Shown here: piece after piece, positions 11,102 through 21,359 of the stretch
How positions within the stretch are numbered: the first letter of the stretch is position 1
How the letters are laid out: every line of letters starts with the position of its first letter
Assembly (NCBI GenBank): GCA_039105265.1
Contig: JAPFFF010000026.1
Coordinates: forward strand, 496,001-560,000
Source of the DNA: Tritrichomonas musculus
Taxonomy: Eukaryota; Parabasalia; Tritrichomonadida; Tritrichomonadidae
Length of the DNA stretch: 64,000 nucleotides
Reading direction: 5' to 3'
The notes under the pieces: model-generated
The model's input: only the letters and a program-made list of their open reading frames with translations
Databases searched by the model: none
What the model was told of the DNA's origin: nothing
Position numbers and translations under genes: made by a program

Positions 11102-12430
11102 TCATTTAGGATCAATTAATTTCCCATACATTTCAATAGCTTCAAATGATAAATAATTACCATTATCCCAACTGGTTCCAGTTGATCGCATTCTTATCTT
11201 GCTGAACTCTTTCATTTCTTTATTAGTAATTTTGAATGTGTGAACCAAACTTTTCCCACTCAAATGTGAACAATCGTTTTCTTCATCAAGATTCTCCCAC
11301 TTTTTTCCATCGTTGCTTCCTTCAATAACCCAACTTTTTGGATGCGACCAATTTGCGCCATAATGAATTGATCTGATTGTGTAATCTGTAAGAATTACTT
11401 TTCTTGCTTTAAAGTCAAAACTGATCCAGTTACCTGGCTTATTAATAGGATTGAAAAATTTATTTTCATCTTCATAAATGACGACGTTTTTTGCATTTGG
11501 ATCTTTATATGTAGAATCGAATGTGACTTCATTTTCAATATTGTTGTTCGACAAATTTCGAAGATAATTGAAAATGCCATTGAATTCTTTATCGTTGTTC
11601 ATCATAAAAATTTTACCACTCAATTTGTATCGTTCTTTAGCACAAACTTTTGCTTCGTTTTTAACGTCTTCTAAAAGACGATCAGAAAGACGGTTCCACA
11701 CCGATGCTGTCAGATCATTCATGTCGAAATGCGAAATAAATTCGCCCATCGCTTCGGATGAAACATTTACAAAATAAACGGTTTCATACAAAATTGAATA
11801 CTTTACATCACAACAATACAATTTGTTGATAAATTTCAAAAGTTGATCTTCTGACTCCAACTTCAGTTTGGAGTTGTTTATAATACTGAAAAGTGTATCG
11901 AATTTTATCTTTGTTAAGTCTTCCGTTTTTTCATCACAAATTTCATTGAAATTTGATGAAACAAATTCAATTTCATTTTGCAAACTTTTTGAATAAAAAT
12001 GTGGATATTTTTCATGTCTTAAAATTTATGAAAAAACATTGTCAGTAGTGATTTCAACGGAGTTTTCTTGATCTTGAAATTCAATAGACTTGTTATTGAG
12101 AATTTCCATCACTTCAAGAATGAATGGAATTTCGTTTTCCGGAATATCATTTTGATCGAAATTTACAAGTTTAAGAACATTTGAAAAGTTTCCTTGTTCT
12201 GATGTATTAATGACATACATGTTTAATGTGGGATCATTCATGCGAAGTTGGCATATTTTTGGTGAAAGAAGATCTGAGATAATTCTACTCGTTTTGAATT
12301 CTTCACCATTCACGACAAAACTAAAATCTTCTTCATACAATTGAAGTGGAACATTCAAAATACTTGTTGCCTTAAGTTGTATCTTCTTTGTTAAGCTCAT
12401 CAGGCTTATATCAATTAAAATTTTTTTCAT
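11102..12430 (-). pseudogene. BTB-like / F5/8 type C (discoidin) domain protein with one in-frame stop
   Basis: A single frame of 443 codons covers the whole span and is interrupted only by TAA at 12026-12028. The N-terminal part (EDFSFVVNGEEFKTSRIISD) matches the BTB-like start of a large trichomonad family. The middle has the helical stretch around FVSSNFNEICDEKT. The C-terminus (11102 to about 11,560) is an F5/8 type C domain with GNWISFDFKARKVILTDYTI, SHPKSWVIEGSNDGKKWE and LSFEAIEMYGKL. F5/8 domains bind ligands such as glycans, and the BTB part suggests an adaptor. The stop falls between the two halves without a frame change, so it is a recent nonsense change, a sequencing error or a readthrough case. 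The true start may be the ATG ten codons further in (12,400). Confidence 0.8.
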
Positions 12431-12798
12431 TCAAATTTTCTATAGTTATGTTCGTTATTATGGCATGTTATCGAAAAAGAGAAATCAGTCCAATTTGATC
12501 AATTGATGCCTTAAATTTTTCTCATAAGATTATAGATATGGAAATTATAAAGATTAAAATTTGAAATAACAATGTTCATGAAATTATTTTTGCAAAAATT
12601 ATAAAAATAAGCTTGATGCAGATACATTTTTCCGAAGATCAGGTTTTTAAAATAGATATCAAATATATTTTGAGATATAATATATAAATATTCTATTATT
12701 TTATATAAAAAATATTTTTTTTTCAAGATATTAATTAATTAATAATTGAGATATTTGACAAAATTTCTACAAATAAACTTTTTGTTATCTTTGGAAAA
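12431..12798. other. AT-rich spacer and promoter of the truncated kinase copy
   Basis: The last bases, CTTTTTGTTATC at about 12,778-12,789, resemble the sequence before the start of the full-length kinase (14,158-14,168). The duplicated segment therefore included promoter DNA. Nothing else was recognised. Confidence 0.55.
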
Positions 12799-13577
12799 AT
12801 GAAAATAGCTAAAGAAATTGATCAAATCAAAGAAAAAATTGATTTTGCGTACGTGTATACCGATCAATCTCTTGAAGAGATTCAAGAAAAAGTGAACAAT
12901 TGTGGCTTGTTACAGAATACTACGAAAATGGCAATTTATATTATATGATACAGAATGGATCACTTGATCCATTCATGAAGACTAAGATTGCATTTGAAAT
13001 TGCCCAAGGAATGAAATTTCTTCATTCAAAACGAGTCATTCACCGTGATCTAAAGACGTTAAATATATTGATGGATAAAGATAATAATCCAAAGATTGCA
13101 GATTTTGGCTATGCTCGAAATAATTTGTCATTTTACAAAACGAATCGAATTGGCACATCATGCTACATGGCACCAGAAGTTATACTTGGGAATTTTTATG
13201 ATTACAAGGCAGATGTCTTTTCATATGGAATGATCTTATATGAGCTTTATTCAAATGACCTCCCTTACTCATGGATCGACAGCTCAATGGTTGAGGATGC
13301 GATCATTGACAAAAAACCTCTGCAATTTAATTACGAAATTTCCGATTCACTGAAGAAGCTCATCTTTTCTTGCTTGGAATATGAATCCAAACGACGACCT
13401 TCATTTGAAGATATTGTATATCGAATGATTGAAGAAAACATTTCATTTATTGGCTCCCCAGCAAACGAAGTTTTGGAAATGTACCGAGAGAAGAAAGAAA
13501 AGATTGAAAAAGAAAAAAAATCTGAATTGAAATCTCAAGATTCTTCAATATTTAATAGTCAAATACTTGACTTTTAA
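12799..13577 (+). pseudogene. Internally deleted copy of the tandem pseudokinase-kinase gene
   Basis: From the ATG at 12,799 the product starts MKIAKEIDQIKEKIDFAYVY, a diverged version of the full-length kinase N-terminus. At about 12,894 the sequence jumps to the middle of the C-terminal kinase domain, losing roughly 2.2 kb including the whole pseudokinase, and the join is out of frame. A smaller deletion (about 20 bp) lies just before it. From 12,900 to 13,577 the sequence encodes 225 residues nearly identical to the full-length protein, including IHRDLKTLN, ADFG and CYMAPE, but without the glycine loop or the VAIK lysine. No complete kinase can be made. Its third-codon variants match the second full copy at some sites and neither at others, which suggests conversion among copies. 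Confidence 0.85.
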
Positions 13578-14084
13578 TAATCAAATTTTTTTTATTATTT
13601 TTAATTGATCAATTATGAATGAAAATATCGTTTTTTAAAATATTTTTTCCTTATAGAGGGATTTAATTAAGGAAAATCATCCATAAAGATGTTAAGGTTG
13701 TAGTTTTATTTTGATATTCATAATCAGTATCGTTTATATATATTTTTTATTGTGTTAAAATTAGTTTTTTTTTGAATATGTTAACACTACAATATCTAGT
13801 TTCTTCTTTTATTAAAAAAATTCTGCAATATTAGAACCTATGAGAGATCTTTATTTTCTAATAATGATTTCAAATATTTCATTTTTTATACTTATACATA
13901 TCAAATATTATTATTTAGATATATTTAAATTATTGTAAAATTTTTTATAAAGATATGCTAATTATATTTTTAACTTATAATTGAATTGAAAATAATCGTT
14001 TTTTATTTCAAAAAAAATAAATAAAAACGGTTCCTATTATATTTCTTAAAAAAAAATTAATATCTTTTTGAAAGATCTATAAAA
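13578..14084. other. AT-rich spacer before the tandem duplication
   Basis: No gene was seen. Sequence shared with unit 2 begins at 14,085, so this stretch is present only once. Confidence 0.6.
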
Positions 14085-14166
14085 TTAAAATTAATATTCA
14101 TTTTGCAAATGTGACCAATTTCCCATTCAAAATCCTTTTTTGAAAATAAAAATTAACTTTTTGTTA

Positions 14167-14171
14167 TCATT
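14167..14171 (+). promoter_or_regulatory. Initiator-like motif TCATT of the kinase gene
   Basis: TCATT sits 3 bases before the ATG at 14,175, in the context TTATCATTTTTATG. Trichomonad core promoters are known to use an Inr of the form TCA(Y)(T/A) close to the start codon. Unit 2 has the same motif at 40,866-40,870. Confidence 0.5.
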
Positions 14172-14174
14172 TTT

Positions 14175-17100
14175 ATGTCGGAAGAAATCGTCAAAGAAAT
14201 ATATCAAACCAAAGAAAAAATTGGTTTTGCGTACGTGTATACCGATCAATGCTCTTTAATTAAAAAAGTTCTTGAAGAGATTCAAGAAAAAGTTTTATCA
14301 ATACCAGATAACGAAACAAATAAAACAAAATTGACAGATATCATCCAACTATTAAAACAATTGAGCCATATTATTGATGGATTTAGACTAGTTAATTGGC
14401 GAAAAACTTGCTTTTCAACACAAATTACAAAACCAATCGACGTTCTTCAGAATATAATGAATTCAATCACAACAAATTTTGAAAATCTTGAACCATGCAA
14501 CACGTTAGAACATAAATATGAATTTTCAAAAGAAAATGTTGGTAATGATTTAAAAAGCATTTATGGAATTTTAGCAGATCCTGAACAATTAGACGAACAA
14601 GAAGTCAAAAACAAACTCCAAGAAATTCGAGAATACCTCATTACTATTGATAATCCTCTTGATACAGACATTCCAACGAAGAACACCAAAAAGCATAAGC
14701 ATCGCCATCACCGAAAAATGAAAGACGAATCAGGATATGATTATAAATCATCTCCCATCCCAATTGACCAGCATGACTCAGAAGAAGAAGAATTCAATGA
14801 TTTCAATAATATTCAAACATATAAAATCAAAAAAAGTGACTACACACAAGACCCAATTCCATTCATTTCTACCAAAATGTACAGAATTTACACAGGAAAA
14901 CTAAATTGTACAAAAGAAGATGTCACGATCACCGTGTTAAATCCAGAAAAGAGTTCCGAAGAAAAATTTAAACGTCTTTATAACGTCCTAACCGCAGTTC
15001 ATCATCCTAACCTTGAAACATTCATTGGTGCTGTTGAATCGCCATTGCCCTATTCATTTGTTACGCGTCGAATTGGTCAGAAACTTCGAGACATCCTCAC
15101 AAACAGCACGCAAAAAAATAAAATTAAATCAACGCACGAAAAAGCGGATCAAAACTTGAATGAATTGTTACCTGGGCAACGGACAATTATTGCTTTTGAT
15201 GTAGCGTCAGCGATGGCCTATCTGCACTCTCTGAATATCATTCATAGAGACCTCAGCTGTTCGACCATTTTGGTTTCATTGAATGACTCGAATGTGACAA
15301 CCAAAATCACGAATTTTGCGAACTCTCGCTTCCTTCCAGACGAATCTTCAACGATCACAGCCAAGCCAGTCTCTTCCTCATATTTTATCGCGCCAGAACT
15401 GACCATTGAAGGAGACTATAACGGCTCAGTTGATGTTTTTTCATTTGGCGGAATTCTTTACGAACTGGCGGTTGGCAAACCACCATTTGCAGGATTCACG
15501 CGCAAAGAAGTTGAGAACAAGATTGAAAAAGGAGAACGTCCACCTTTTCCAGATGGAATATCCAATAGTTTCAGTACACTCATTCGAAAATGTTGGTCAC
15601 AAAATCCATCAGATAGGCCTTCATTTGCCGAGATAGTTAACACGATGCTTACTAAGAAGATTTCAGTTTTTGGTGACGAAGGAACAGAAATTGTGAACAA
15701 ATTCTATTCATCTAAAAATATCAAGAATAACAACTTAAAGAATTGTATTGATATTTTTGAAACAATTTGTCAGCAAATCCAAAATTCTGAACTTTACAGT
15801 CATGAATGTGTTCGAATTCGTCCGTTACTTCTTGGCTATCGTTGCCTTCTTCAGACATCAGAATTTGCAACACAAGAAGAGGTAAATCTCAGTGAGAGAG
15901 ATTATGTTCATCTCGGTTATTTGAGAGTCTTACTTGAAAATTTGTCAAATGTTATTTCAATGACAAATGGAGATAAATGGTCCAATATTGCTTGGGACAT
16001 TTCATCCACAGAAATCTCAAAGAACATTCATTCTTTAATGGAACAAATCTATGTTGAAATGACGGAATTGGGCTTCACAGTTACTAAGTATGACTATTCG
16101 AATTCCGATCTACTCAATGACTATCGAATTCTTTACTTGATTTTCAGTGAACATGAAGAAGAAGAAGAAGGGAGAGCGAAACTTTTGGAAATTGAGAATT
16201 TCATGAAAGAGAGGAACATTGAAATCTCAACCAGAGAGAAAGTGACCGATGAAAGGATCAAAAACATTCTTGTTAAATATAAAGATTATCGAATTGACAA
16301 GAATGACTTTGAAAAGTTGAATAACATTGGATATGGAGTTAGCGCTTCAGTTTTTTCTGGCAAACAAAAATCTACAGGTAAATTTGTTGCAATTAAAGAA
16401 TTTAAAAAAGATTATCTTGAGAATGAAAATGCTCATTATTATTTGAAGAATGAGATATTCTATCTTTGTCAATTACATAACGATTATTTAGTCAAATTCA
16501 TTGGATTCAATAATGAGCCAGGTGAACAATTGTGGCTTGTTACAGAATACTACGAAAATGGCAATTTATATTATATGATACAGAATGGATCACTTGATCC
16601 ATTCATGAAGACTAAGATTGCATTTGAAATTGCCCAAGGAATGAAATTTCTTCATTCAAAACGAGTCATTCACCGTGATTTAAAGACGTTAAATATATTG
16701 ATGGATAAAGATAATAATCCAAAGATTGCAGATTTTGGTTATGCTCGAAATAATTTGTCATTTTACAAAACGAATCGAATTGGCACATCATGCTACATGG
16801 CACCAGAAGTTATACTTGGGAATTTTTATGATTACAAGGCAGATGTCTTTTCATATGGAATGATCTTGTACGAGCTTTATTCAAATGATCTCCCTTACTC
16901 ATGGATCGACAGCTCAATGGTTGAGGATGCGATCATTGATAAAAAACCTCTGCAATTTAATTACGAGATTTCCGATTCACTGAAGAAGCTCATCTTTTCT
17001 TGCTTGGAATATGAATCCAAACGACGACCTTCATTTGAAGATATTGTATATCGAATGATTGAAGAAAACATTTCATTTATTGGCTCCCCAGCAAACGAAG

Positions 17101-17207
17101 TTTTGGAAATGTACCGAGAGAAGAAAGAAAAGATTGAAAAAGAAAAAAAATCTGAATTGAAATCTCATGATTCTTCAATATTTAATAGTCAAATACTTGA
17201 CTTTTAA
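14175..17207 (+). CDS. Tandem pseudokinase-kinase protein (TKL-like, 1010 aa)
   Basis: Layout: helical domain (about 1-115); basic/acidic linker with KHKHRHHRK; pseudokinase (about 230-500); second helical domain (about 510-690); kinase (about 710-985); charged tail. In the first kinase-like domain the HRDL is kept (357, HRDLSCSTIL) but DFG is replaced by NFA (380-382) and no VAIK lysine is visible, so it should be inactive. The second has VAIK (Lys 741), HRDLKTLN (Asp 835), DFG (853-855) and MAPE, so it is probably an active Ser/Thr kinase of the tyrosine-kinase-like group. The two helical domains share a pattern (LL..LS.II...W), suggesting that an ancestral helical-plus-kinase unit was doubled. 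The plan is like that of Janus kinases, in which the pseudokinase regulates the kinase, but is probably independent in origin. No signal peptide or membrane segment is seen; cytosolic signalling is inferred. The stop overlaps TAAA. Confidence 0.9.
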   Translation: MSEEIVKEIYQTKEKIGFAYVYTDQCSLIKKVLEEIQEKVLSIPDNETNKTKLTDIIQLLKQLSHIIDGFRLVNWRKTCFSTQITKPIDVLQNIMNSITTNFENLEPCNTLEHKYEFSKENVGNDLKSIYGILADPEQLDEQEVKNKLQEIREYLITIDNPLDTDIPTKNTKKHKHRHHRKMKDESGYDYKSSPIPIDQHDSEEEEFNDFNNIQTYKIKKSDYTQDPIPFISTKMYRIYTGKLNCTKEDVTITVLNPEKSSEEKFKRLYNVLTAVHHPNLETFIGAVESPLPYSFVTRRIGQKLRDILTNSTQKNKIKSTHEKADQNLNELLPGQRTIIAFDVASAMAYLHSLNIIHRDLSCSTILVSLNDSNVTTKITNFANSRFLPDESSTITAKPVSSSYFIAPELTIEGDYNGSVDVFSFGGILYELAVGKPPFAGFTRKEVENKIEKGERPPFPDGISNSFSTLIRKCWSQNPSDRPSFAEIVNTMLTKKISVFGDEGTEIVNKFYSSKNIKNNNLKNCIDIFETICQQIQNSELYSHECVRIRPLLLGYRCLLQTSEFATQEEVNLSERDYVHLGYLRVLLENLSNVISMTNGDKWSNIAWDISSTEISKNIHSLMEQIYVEMTELGFTVTKYDYSNSDLLNDYRILYLIFSEHEEEEEGRAKLLEIENFMKERNIEISTREKVTDERIKNILVKYKDYRIDKNDFEKLNNIGYGVSASVFSGKQKSTGKFVAIKEFKKDYLENENAHYYLKNEIFYLCQLHNDYLVKFIGFNNEPGEQLWLVTEYYENGNLYYMIQNGSLDPFMKTKIAFEIAQGMKFLHSKRVIHRDLKTLNILMDKDNNPKIADFGYARNNLSFYKTNRIGTSCYMAPEVILGNFYDYKADVFSYGMILYELYSNDLPYSWIDSSMVEDAIIDKKPLQFNYEISDSLKKLIFSCLEYESKRRPSFEDIVYRMIEENISFIGSPANEVLEMYREKKEKIEKEKKSELKSHDSSIFNSQILDF

Positions 17208-17579
17208 ATGATTAACTTTAATAATAATAAAAAACATTTTTCAGTGCTAATAAAATAAAATATCATCACACCCTTTCAAAGAGTTGTATATTGATTATTT
17301 TTTTTTTTTTTTTTTTTTTATAAAATTAAAAGTTAAAATATTTTTAAGAGAATTATGATAAGAAAGATAAGAATAGATAAGATTGAATGAAAAAGATTAA
17401 TATAGATGAGAGATAAGAGAATAAATTTTATTATCAATTTCAAATATCATTCAATATTTCTATGAACACTAATAATATATTATATGCGCTATTTCAAAAC
17501 ATGATCGTTTCCATTTGGAGATTTTCTTGTGATAAACCAACTTTCTTTTTATGATAATAGCCCATAATTACCGAATAAT
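17208..17579. other. Spacer with a poly-T run of variable length
   Basis: It contains an unbroken run of about 24 T at about 17,300-17,323, which is only about 9 T in unit 2. The purine-rich GATAAGA repeats that follow are also slightly different between units. No gene was seen. Confidence 0.65.
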
Positions 17580-17621
17580 GCTATCTTCAACGAATGTGAA
17601 TTCATTGATTGTGGAGAAGAT

Positions 17622-18470
17622 ATGTCAACTGAAGGAGGCAGTTCTGTCTATGTTAGGAACACACGTGAAGTTGGCAAGAATGTCACACTTGAAAACCTCA
17701 ATTTCGACGGTTGCAAAGCTCAATACGGTGGTGCAGTTTATATTTACTCTGAATCATCATCGACAACTGTCTCCATTAAAAGTTGTGTTTTCACAAAGAA
17801 TTCGGCTTCTGAAGAAGAAAAAGAAAACCAATTGTTCGGTGGATGTGCAATCTATTTAACTGCACTTATAGCAAAAGTTTTACGTTGCAGGTTTTCGGGA
17901 AATATTGGAACAAGTGTCAAGCTCATCAATGAATTTGAAAAGACTCTTGATGGTGGATCGTTCATTCTTTTAAGTAATAGTTATTTCGTTTTAATTGCTG
18001 AATGCGAGTTCACTGACACCGATGACTTGTCAACTTCTTTTCTCTATTACTTACGTGGAAAGAACGCTGTCCCTGCTGAGTTGAGTGATTGTTCATTCAC
18101 CGAAAAATTAATGCCTTGTGCTCACTATATCGATGGAGCGAGCACAAGTGAAAGTGGGCATAAACTTACAGTTAAGAATTGTGAGTTCGACGATACTAAA
18201 GAGAACTCAATTGGCTACTTAGGAAGGAGTTCTTTGAGCGCTAATAATAAGATTAGTAGCTACATTTCAATTGACTTCAAAGATCAAGTATTTAAGACTG
18301 TTGAAAAAGAAGTCAAAAAAGAAAATAGTCCTTATTTACTATCAACAAAAATGATAGCTTTGATTGCATCTTGTGCTGTTGCCATCATTGTTGAATTGGT
18401 AGTCTTAGTTCTTAATAAGAAGAAATTAAATATTCAGGAAGAAGATCATTCAAACGAAAGTGATCTTTAA
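17622..18470 (+). CDS. Pmp-like beta-helix membrane protein, 5'-truncated
   Basis: The 282 residues from ATG 17,622 carry irregular beta-helix repeats typical of trichomonad Pmp-like surface proteins: YGGAVYIYS, SIKSCVFTKNSA, FGGCAIYL, CRFSGNIGTS, DCSFTEK and VKNCEFDD. A membrane helix follows (about 241-263, MIALIASCAVAIIVELVVL), then a short charged tail ending ESDL. The same frame also encodes repeat-like FNECEFIDCGED just upstream of this ATG, back to a stop near 17,567. The homology therefore starts before the ATG, and no signal peptide is present. The gene has probably lost its 5' end and is likely non-functional or mis-targeted, though the 282 residues are still open. The unit 2 copy differs at about ten residues. 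Confidence 0.7.
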   Translation: MSTEGGSSVYVRNTREVGKNVTLENLNFDGCKAQYGGAVYIYSESSSTTVSIKSCVFTKNSASEEEKENQLFGGCAIYLTALIAKVLRCRFSGNIGTSVKLINEFEKTLDGGSFILLSNSYFVLIAECEFTDTDDLSTSFLYYLRGKNAVPAELSDCSFTEKLMPCAHYIDGASTSESGHKLTVKNCEFDDTKENSIGYLGRSSLSANNKISSYISIDFKDQVFKTVEKEVKKENSPYLLSTKMIALIASCAVAIIVELVVLVLNKKKLNIQEEDHSNESDL

Positions 18471-18672
18471 AACAAATTTAATTAGTAAAATTTAATGAAA
18501 TTGGTAATTTTTTTTAAATAGAAGTTGCAACTTTTTGAAAACGAATAAAAATAAACCATTCAATCCTTAAGTATGGAAAAAAAGTACGTCAATTTCCATT
18601 TATTATCTAAACAATATAATAATTTCTGCATTGCAGTTTTAGAAGATTATTTAAACTTTTATTGAAAATAAT

Positions 18673-19163
18673 TTAAGTCCATGTGAATTTCGACATATCA
18701 CATCCATCATATGTTTGGAAGACGCAAGAAGGACTACATTCCATCTTATCAAACATCTTATCATAGTCTATATTTCGATTTTCAATAAATGAAGATGCTT
18801 TTCCAGCTCTATTTGCTGCACTTATTCCACTCGTTGCATCTTCGAAAACTAAAACATTTGAAGGATCAAAATTTCCCAATTTTTCTGCACATTTTAGGAA
18901 AATTTCAGGATATGATTTCAATTTACTGTCATCATTTAAAGCTATAACCACATTGAATATGCTTAGAATATCAAGTTTATTTGAAAATTTAATTCTTGTT
19001 ATATCTTCATCAGCATTAGTGGCGAGACCAATTTTATAGCCTCTTTTGTCATCTGATTTCCTATAACCAGGTTTATCGCATCGATGTATGCACCAAGCGT
19101 ATCTAGGACAGTGCCATCATTGTCAAATATGATAACTTTGATTGGATACTTCCAGTATACCAT
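18673..19163 (-). pseudogene. HAD-superfamily phosphatase remnant
   Basis: From ATG 19,163 the minus strand encodes MVYWKYPIKVIIFDNDGTVL, with HAD motif I (DNDGT). The frame then shifts near 19,070 into KIGLATNADEDI (motif II region) and continues through a motif III lysine and VLVFEDATSGISAANRAG (motif IV) to the stop at 18,673. The cap domain expected between motifs I and II is missing. HAD enzymes of this beta-phosphoglucomutase/HDHD1-like type hydrolyse small phosphate esters. This copy is broken by the deletion and the frameshift. The unit 2 copy has further changes, including a stop inside motif IV. Confidence 0.75.
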
Positions 19164-19656
19164 TGCTGAAAATGAAATTACTATGTCTTATTTTATTTAT
19201 TGTAAGTATTTACATGACAATTGTCATGTTTTTTATAAATTTAATGTATTAAGAAACTCAAATCATGGATGTTTACTAAGAAACTCATGATTTGATCTCC
19301 AAGTTTTTCAAATTTAAATCTTTTAAAATTATGATTAGTAATTTTGCAAACAAACAGATTAGAACATAATTACTTTATAAGGTTTTCATAAGAATGAATG
19401 AAAGATAAAAAAATTTTTTTTCTTGGGATAACTTTTTGAATGATAAAATATTTCTGAAGATTCTATCGTTTTTTTAATTTTTGTTTATTCATATGTTATT
19501 TTCAACAGAATATGCAAATTATTTATATAATGTTAAACCAAATTCAAGTTGAGTATGCTTCATTTTTTTCATTATTCATCAGAAGATATTTAACTCCAAT
19601 TGAGTATGCTTCATTTTTTTGATCCTATAAAATTATTCCGTATCTAAAATTGGTCG
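19164..19656. other. Spacer with a 21-bp direct repeat
   Basis: TTGAGTATGCTTCATTTTTTT occurs at 19,549-19,569 and again at 19,600-19,620, just before the ankyrin fragment. Otherwise AT-rich with no gene seen. Present identically in unit 2. Confidence 0.6.
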
Positions 19657-20130
19657 ATGCTTATTTATGCAATTCATAGTGGAAATAGCAGACTAATTCG
19701 CATGATTGAAGATGAGCTTGCAGCTGGACAAGAAGAAGAAGAAAATTATAAAGATTTCTTTGTTGAATCTACCAAGTGTCATCACAACGAGATTGCTGAC
19801 TACATGTGTTACAAAATCGATGAAAATGAAAGACTTTCGTTATCATTAGAATTTCATAATTTTTATTCATTTTCAGCAGAAGAAATCAGCAACATTTTGA
19901 TGGAAAAGTTGTTCTATATTGCATGTAAATATGTAAACATTACAGTTATGTATAAAATATTGAAGCAGTATAAAAAGTGGAAGCACTTTTTTAAAAAATT
20001 TTCAGAATTTTTTTTCAAAAATCAATTTTTTTCTCATCATATATTAAAGTTATCCAAAAGTAAAATATACCAAAATGCTAAGCGTTTAATACTTTTTATA
20101 AATAACTATGACATTTTTATATTAGACTAA
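19657..20130 (+). CDS. DUF3447-type ankyrin protein fragment (157 aa)
   Basis: LIYAIHSGNSRLIRMIEDE and KCHHNEIADYMCYKI match the first repeats of the large trichomonad ankyrin family with DUF3447. In that family this segment lies inside proteins of several hundred residues, after an N-terminal helical domain. Here the reading frame starts directly in the repeat region, and from about residue 95 becomes Lys/Phe-rich without ankyrin pattern. It is therefore most likely a gene fragment. Whether it is expressed cannot be told. Confidence 0.6.
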   Translation: MLIYAIHSGNSRLIRMIEDELAAGQEEEENYKDFFVESTKCHHNEIADYMCYKIDENERLSLSLEFHNFYSFSAEEISNILMEKLFYIACKYVNITVMYKILKQYKKWKHFFKKFSEFFFKNQFFSHHILKLSKSKIYQNAKRLILFINNYDIFILD

Positions 20131-20870
20131 AGTCAGAGAATTTTTCGAATGAAGAAGAAGAGAAAATATAATGCATTTTATTAGTAGCACTGTGCATTAT
20201 TTCAAAATTAAATTGGATATATTGATTCTATATATGCTACCACATAATAAATAAAAATAAAACTATAGCCATTATTATTAACATTTATGATAAAAATAGA
20301 AATTTATTTTTTTTTAAGGCCGTTTAAATTTTATGAAAATTTTAAATTGTTGAAATTCTTGTTTTGAAGAGTAATTTAGTTAAATTAGTTTTTCACTGAA
20401 ATAAAACATTCTAATAACTAAGTTAAGATTATATCAAACCTTGATCATATTCATTATTTATTAATTTATATTTATAAAATATTCAATAAATGAATATGAT
20501 GAAAAATTTAATTATTTACAACAAATATATCATTTTTGTGTTACGATAAACGTGAGAATATAATTAGCATATGTCACAAATATATTACCCTAATTATTAC
20601 ATTTTGAATCTAATTATATCTTTAGATGAGTCGGATTTGATGACAAATAAGGGAAATTGACAAAATGAAATAAAAATTCATTTTCAAGTAAAAAAAAACT
20701 AATTTAATAGGATTATATCATTATTTATTGATTTAAAAGTATTGTAATTTATATAATATTCATTTATTAGTTAAAATGAATGATTAATTCTGATCATTTA
20801 CATATTGTGAATTTACATAAAAAAAACCTAAATGTACAATAAAAATAATCATACAAAGCCTAAATTAATA
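20131..20870. other. AT-rich spacer
   Basis: About 740 bp. No gene or structured repeat was recognised. Confidence 0.55.
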
Positions 20871-21359
20871 TCAGATAGCAACTATTAAATCCTTTGATAC
20901 TTTTTTTTTAATTGATGATTTATTTTTAAAATCAGTAGCGAAGAAAGGAATTTTATTTTGATCTGCAAATTCTTTTATTTTTTGGGGATCTATGACGCAT
21001 ACTGAGAAACAGTTGGTTGCTGCGATATAGAGTAATGCTGAATTTACTGATTCATTTGATTTCACAAAATCTAGCCATTTTTGTAGAGAATCTATTTGAC
21101 CTTCAATATTAGCATTTAGAACAAGTATAACTGCTTTGGCTGATCTCATATACATAAGAGCTAATGTTTGAAATCTCTCCTGTCCTGCAGTATCAAAAAT
21201 ATCAAGTGTGCAAATTCCATTGTTGGTCTGAATAGATTTTTGAGTTGATGCAGCACCAATAGTCAGAGTTTGTGATTCTAAATCAAAATCATTTTCGATT
21301 AGCATGGTAACTAATTTAGTTTTTTCAGCACAAGCATCGCCAATAAGAATCGTTTTCAT
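20871..21359 (-). CDS. Rab-like small GTPase with degenerate nucleotide-binding motifs
   Basis: The 162 residues have the Ras/Rab layout: MKTILIGDACAEKTKLV at the P-loop position, LDIFDTAGQERFQTLALMY (switch II and the Rab-type WDTAGQE motif), then AKAVILVLNAN, SLQKWLDFVK and an AATN stretch near the G4 position. The P-loop lacks the second glycine (CAEKT instead of GVGKT), the NKxD motif is not kept, and there is no C-terminal cysteine for prenylation (ends LIVAI). It should therefore bind nucleotide poorly if at all and not anchor to membranes. It may be a pseudo-GTPase or a decaying gene. The frame is intact and identical in both units. Confidence 0.75.
   Translation of the reverse strand: MKTILIGDACAEKTKLVTMLIENDFDLESQTLTIGAASTQKSIQTNNGICTLDIFDTAGQERFQTLALMYMRSAKAVILVLNANIEGQIDSLQKWLDFVKSNESVNSALLYIAATNCFSVCVIDPQKIKEFADQNKIPFFATDFKNKSSIKKKVSKDLIVAI

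Noticed and set aside
11984-12025. A spliceosomal intron between the two halves of the F5/8 gene
   Set aside because: The halves are in the same frame, the sequence between them still encodes family-like protein, and no trichomonad-type splice motifs were seen; one in-frame stop explains it more simply.
12511-12726. 71-residue minus-strand frame
   Set aside because: Composition (Phe, Tyr, Ile, Asn) is what AT-rich non-coding DNA gives by chance.
15406-15700. Short frames on both strands inside the pseudokinase
   Set aside because: Shadows of the 1010-residue gene; they recur at 42,104-42,398 only because the gene is duplicated.
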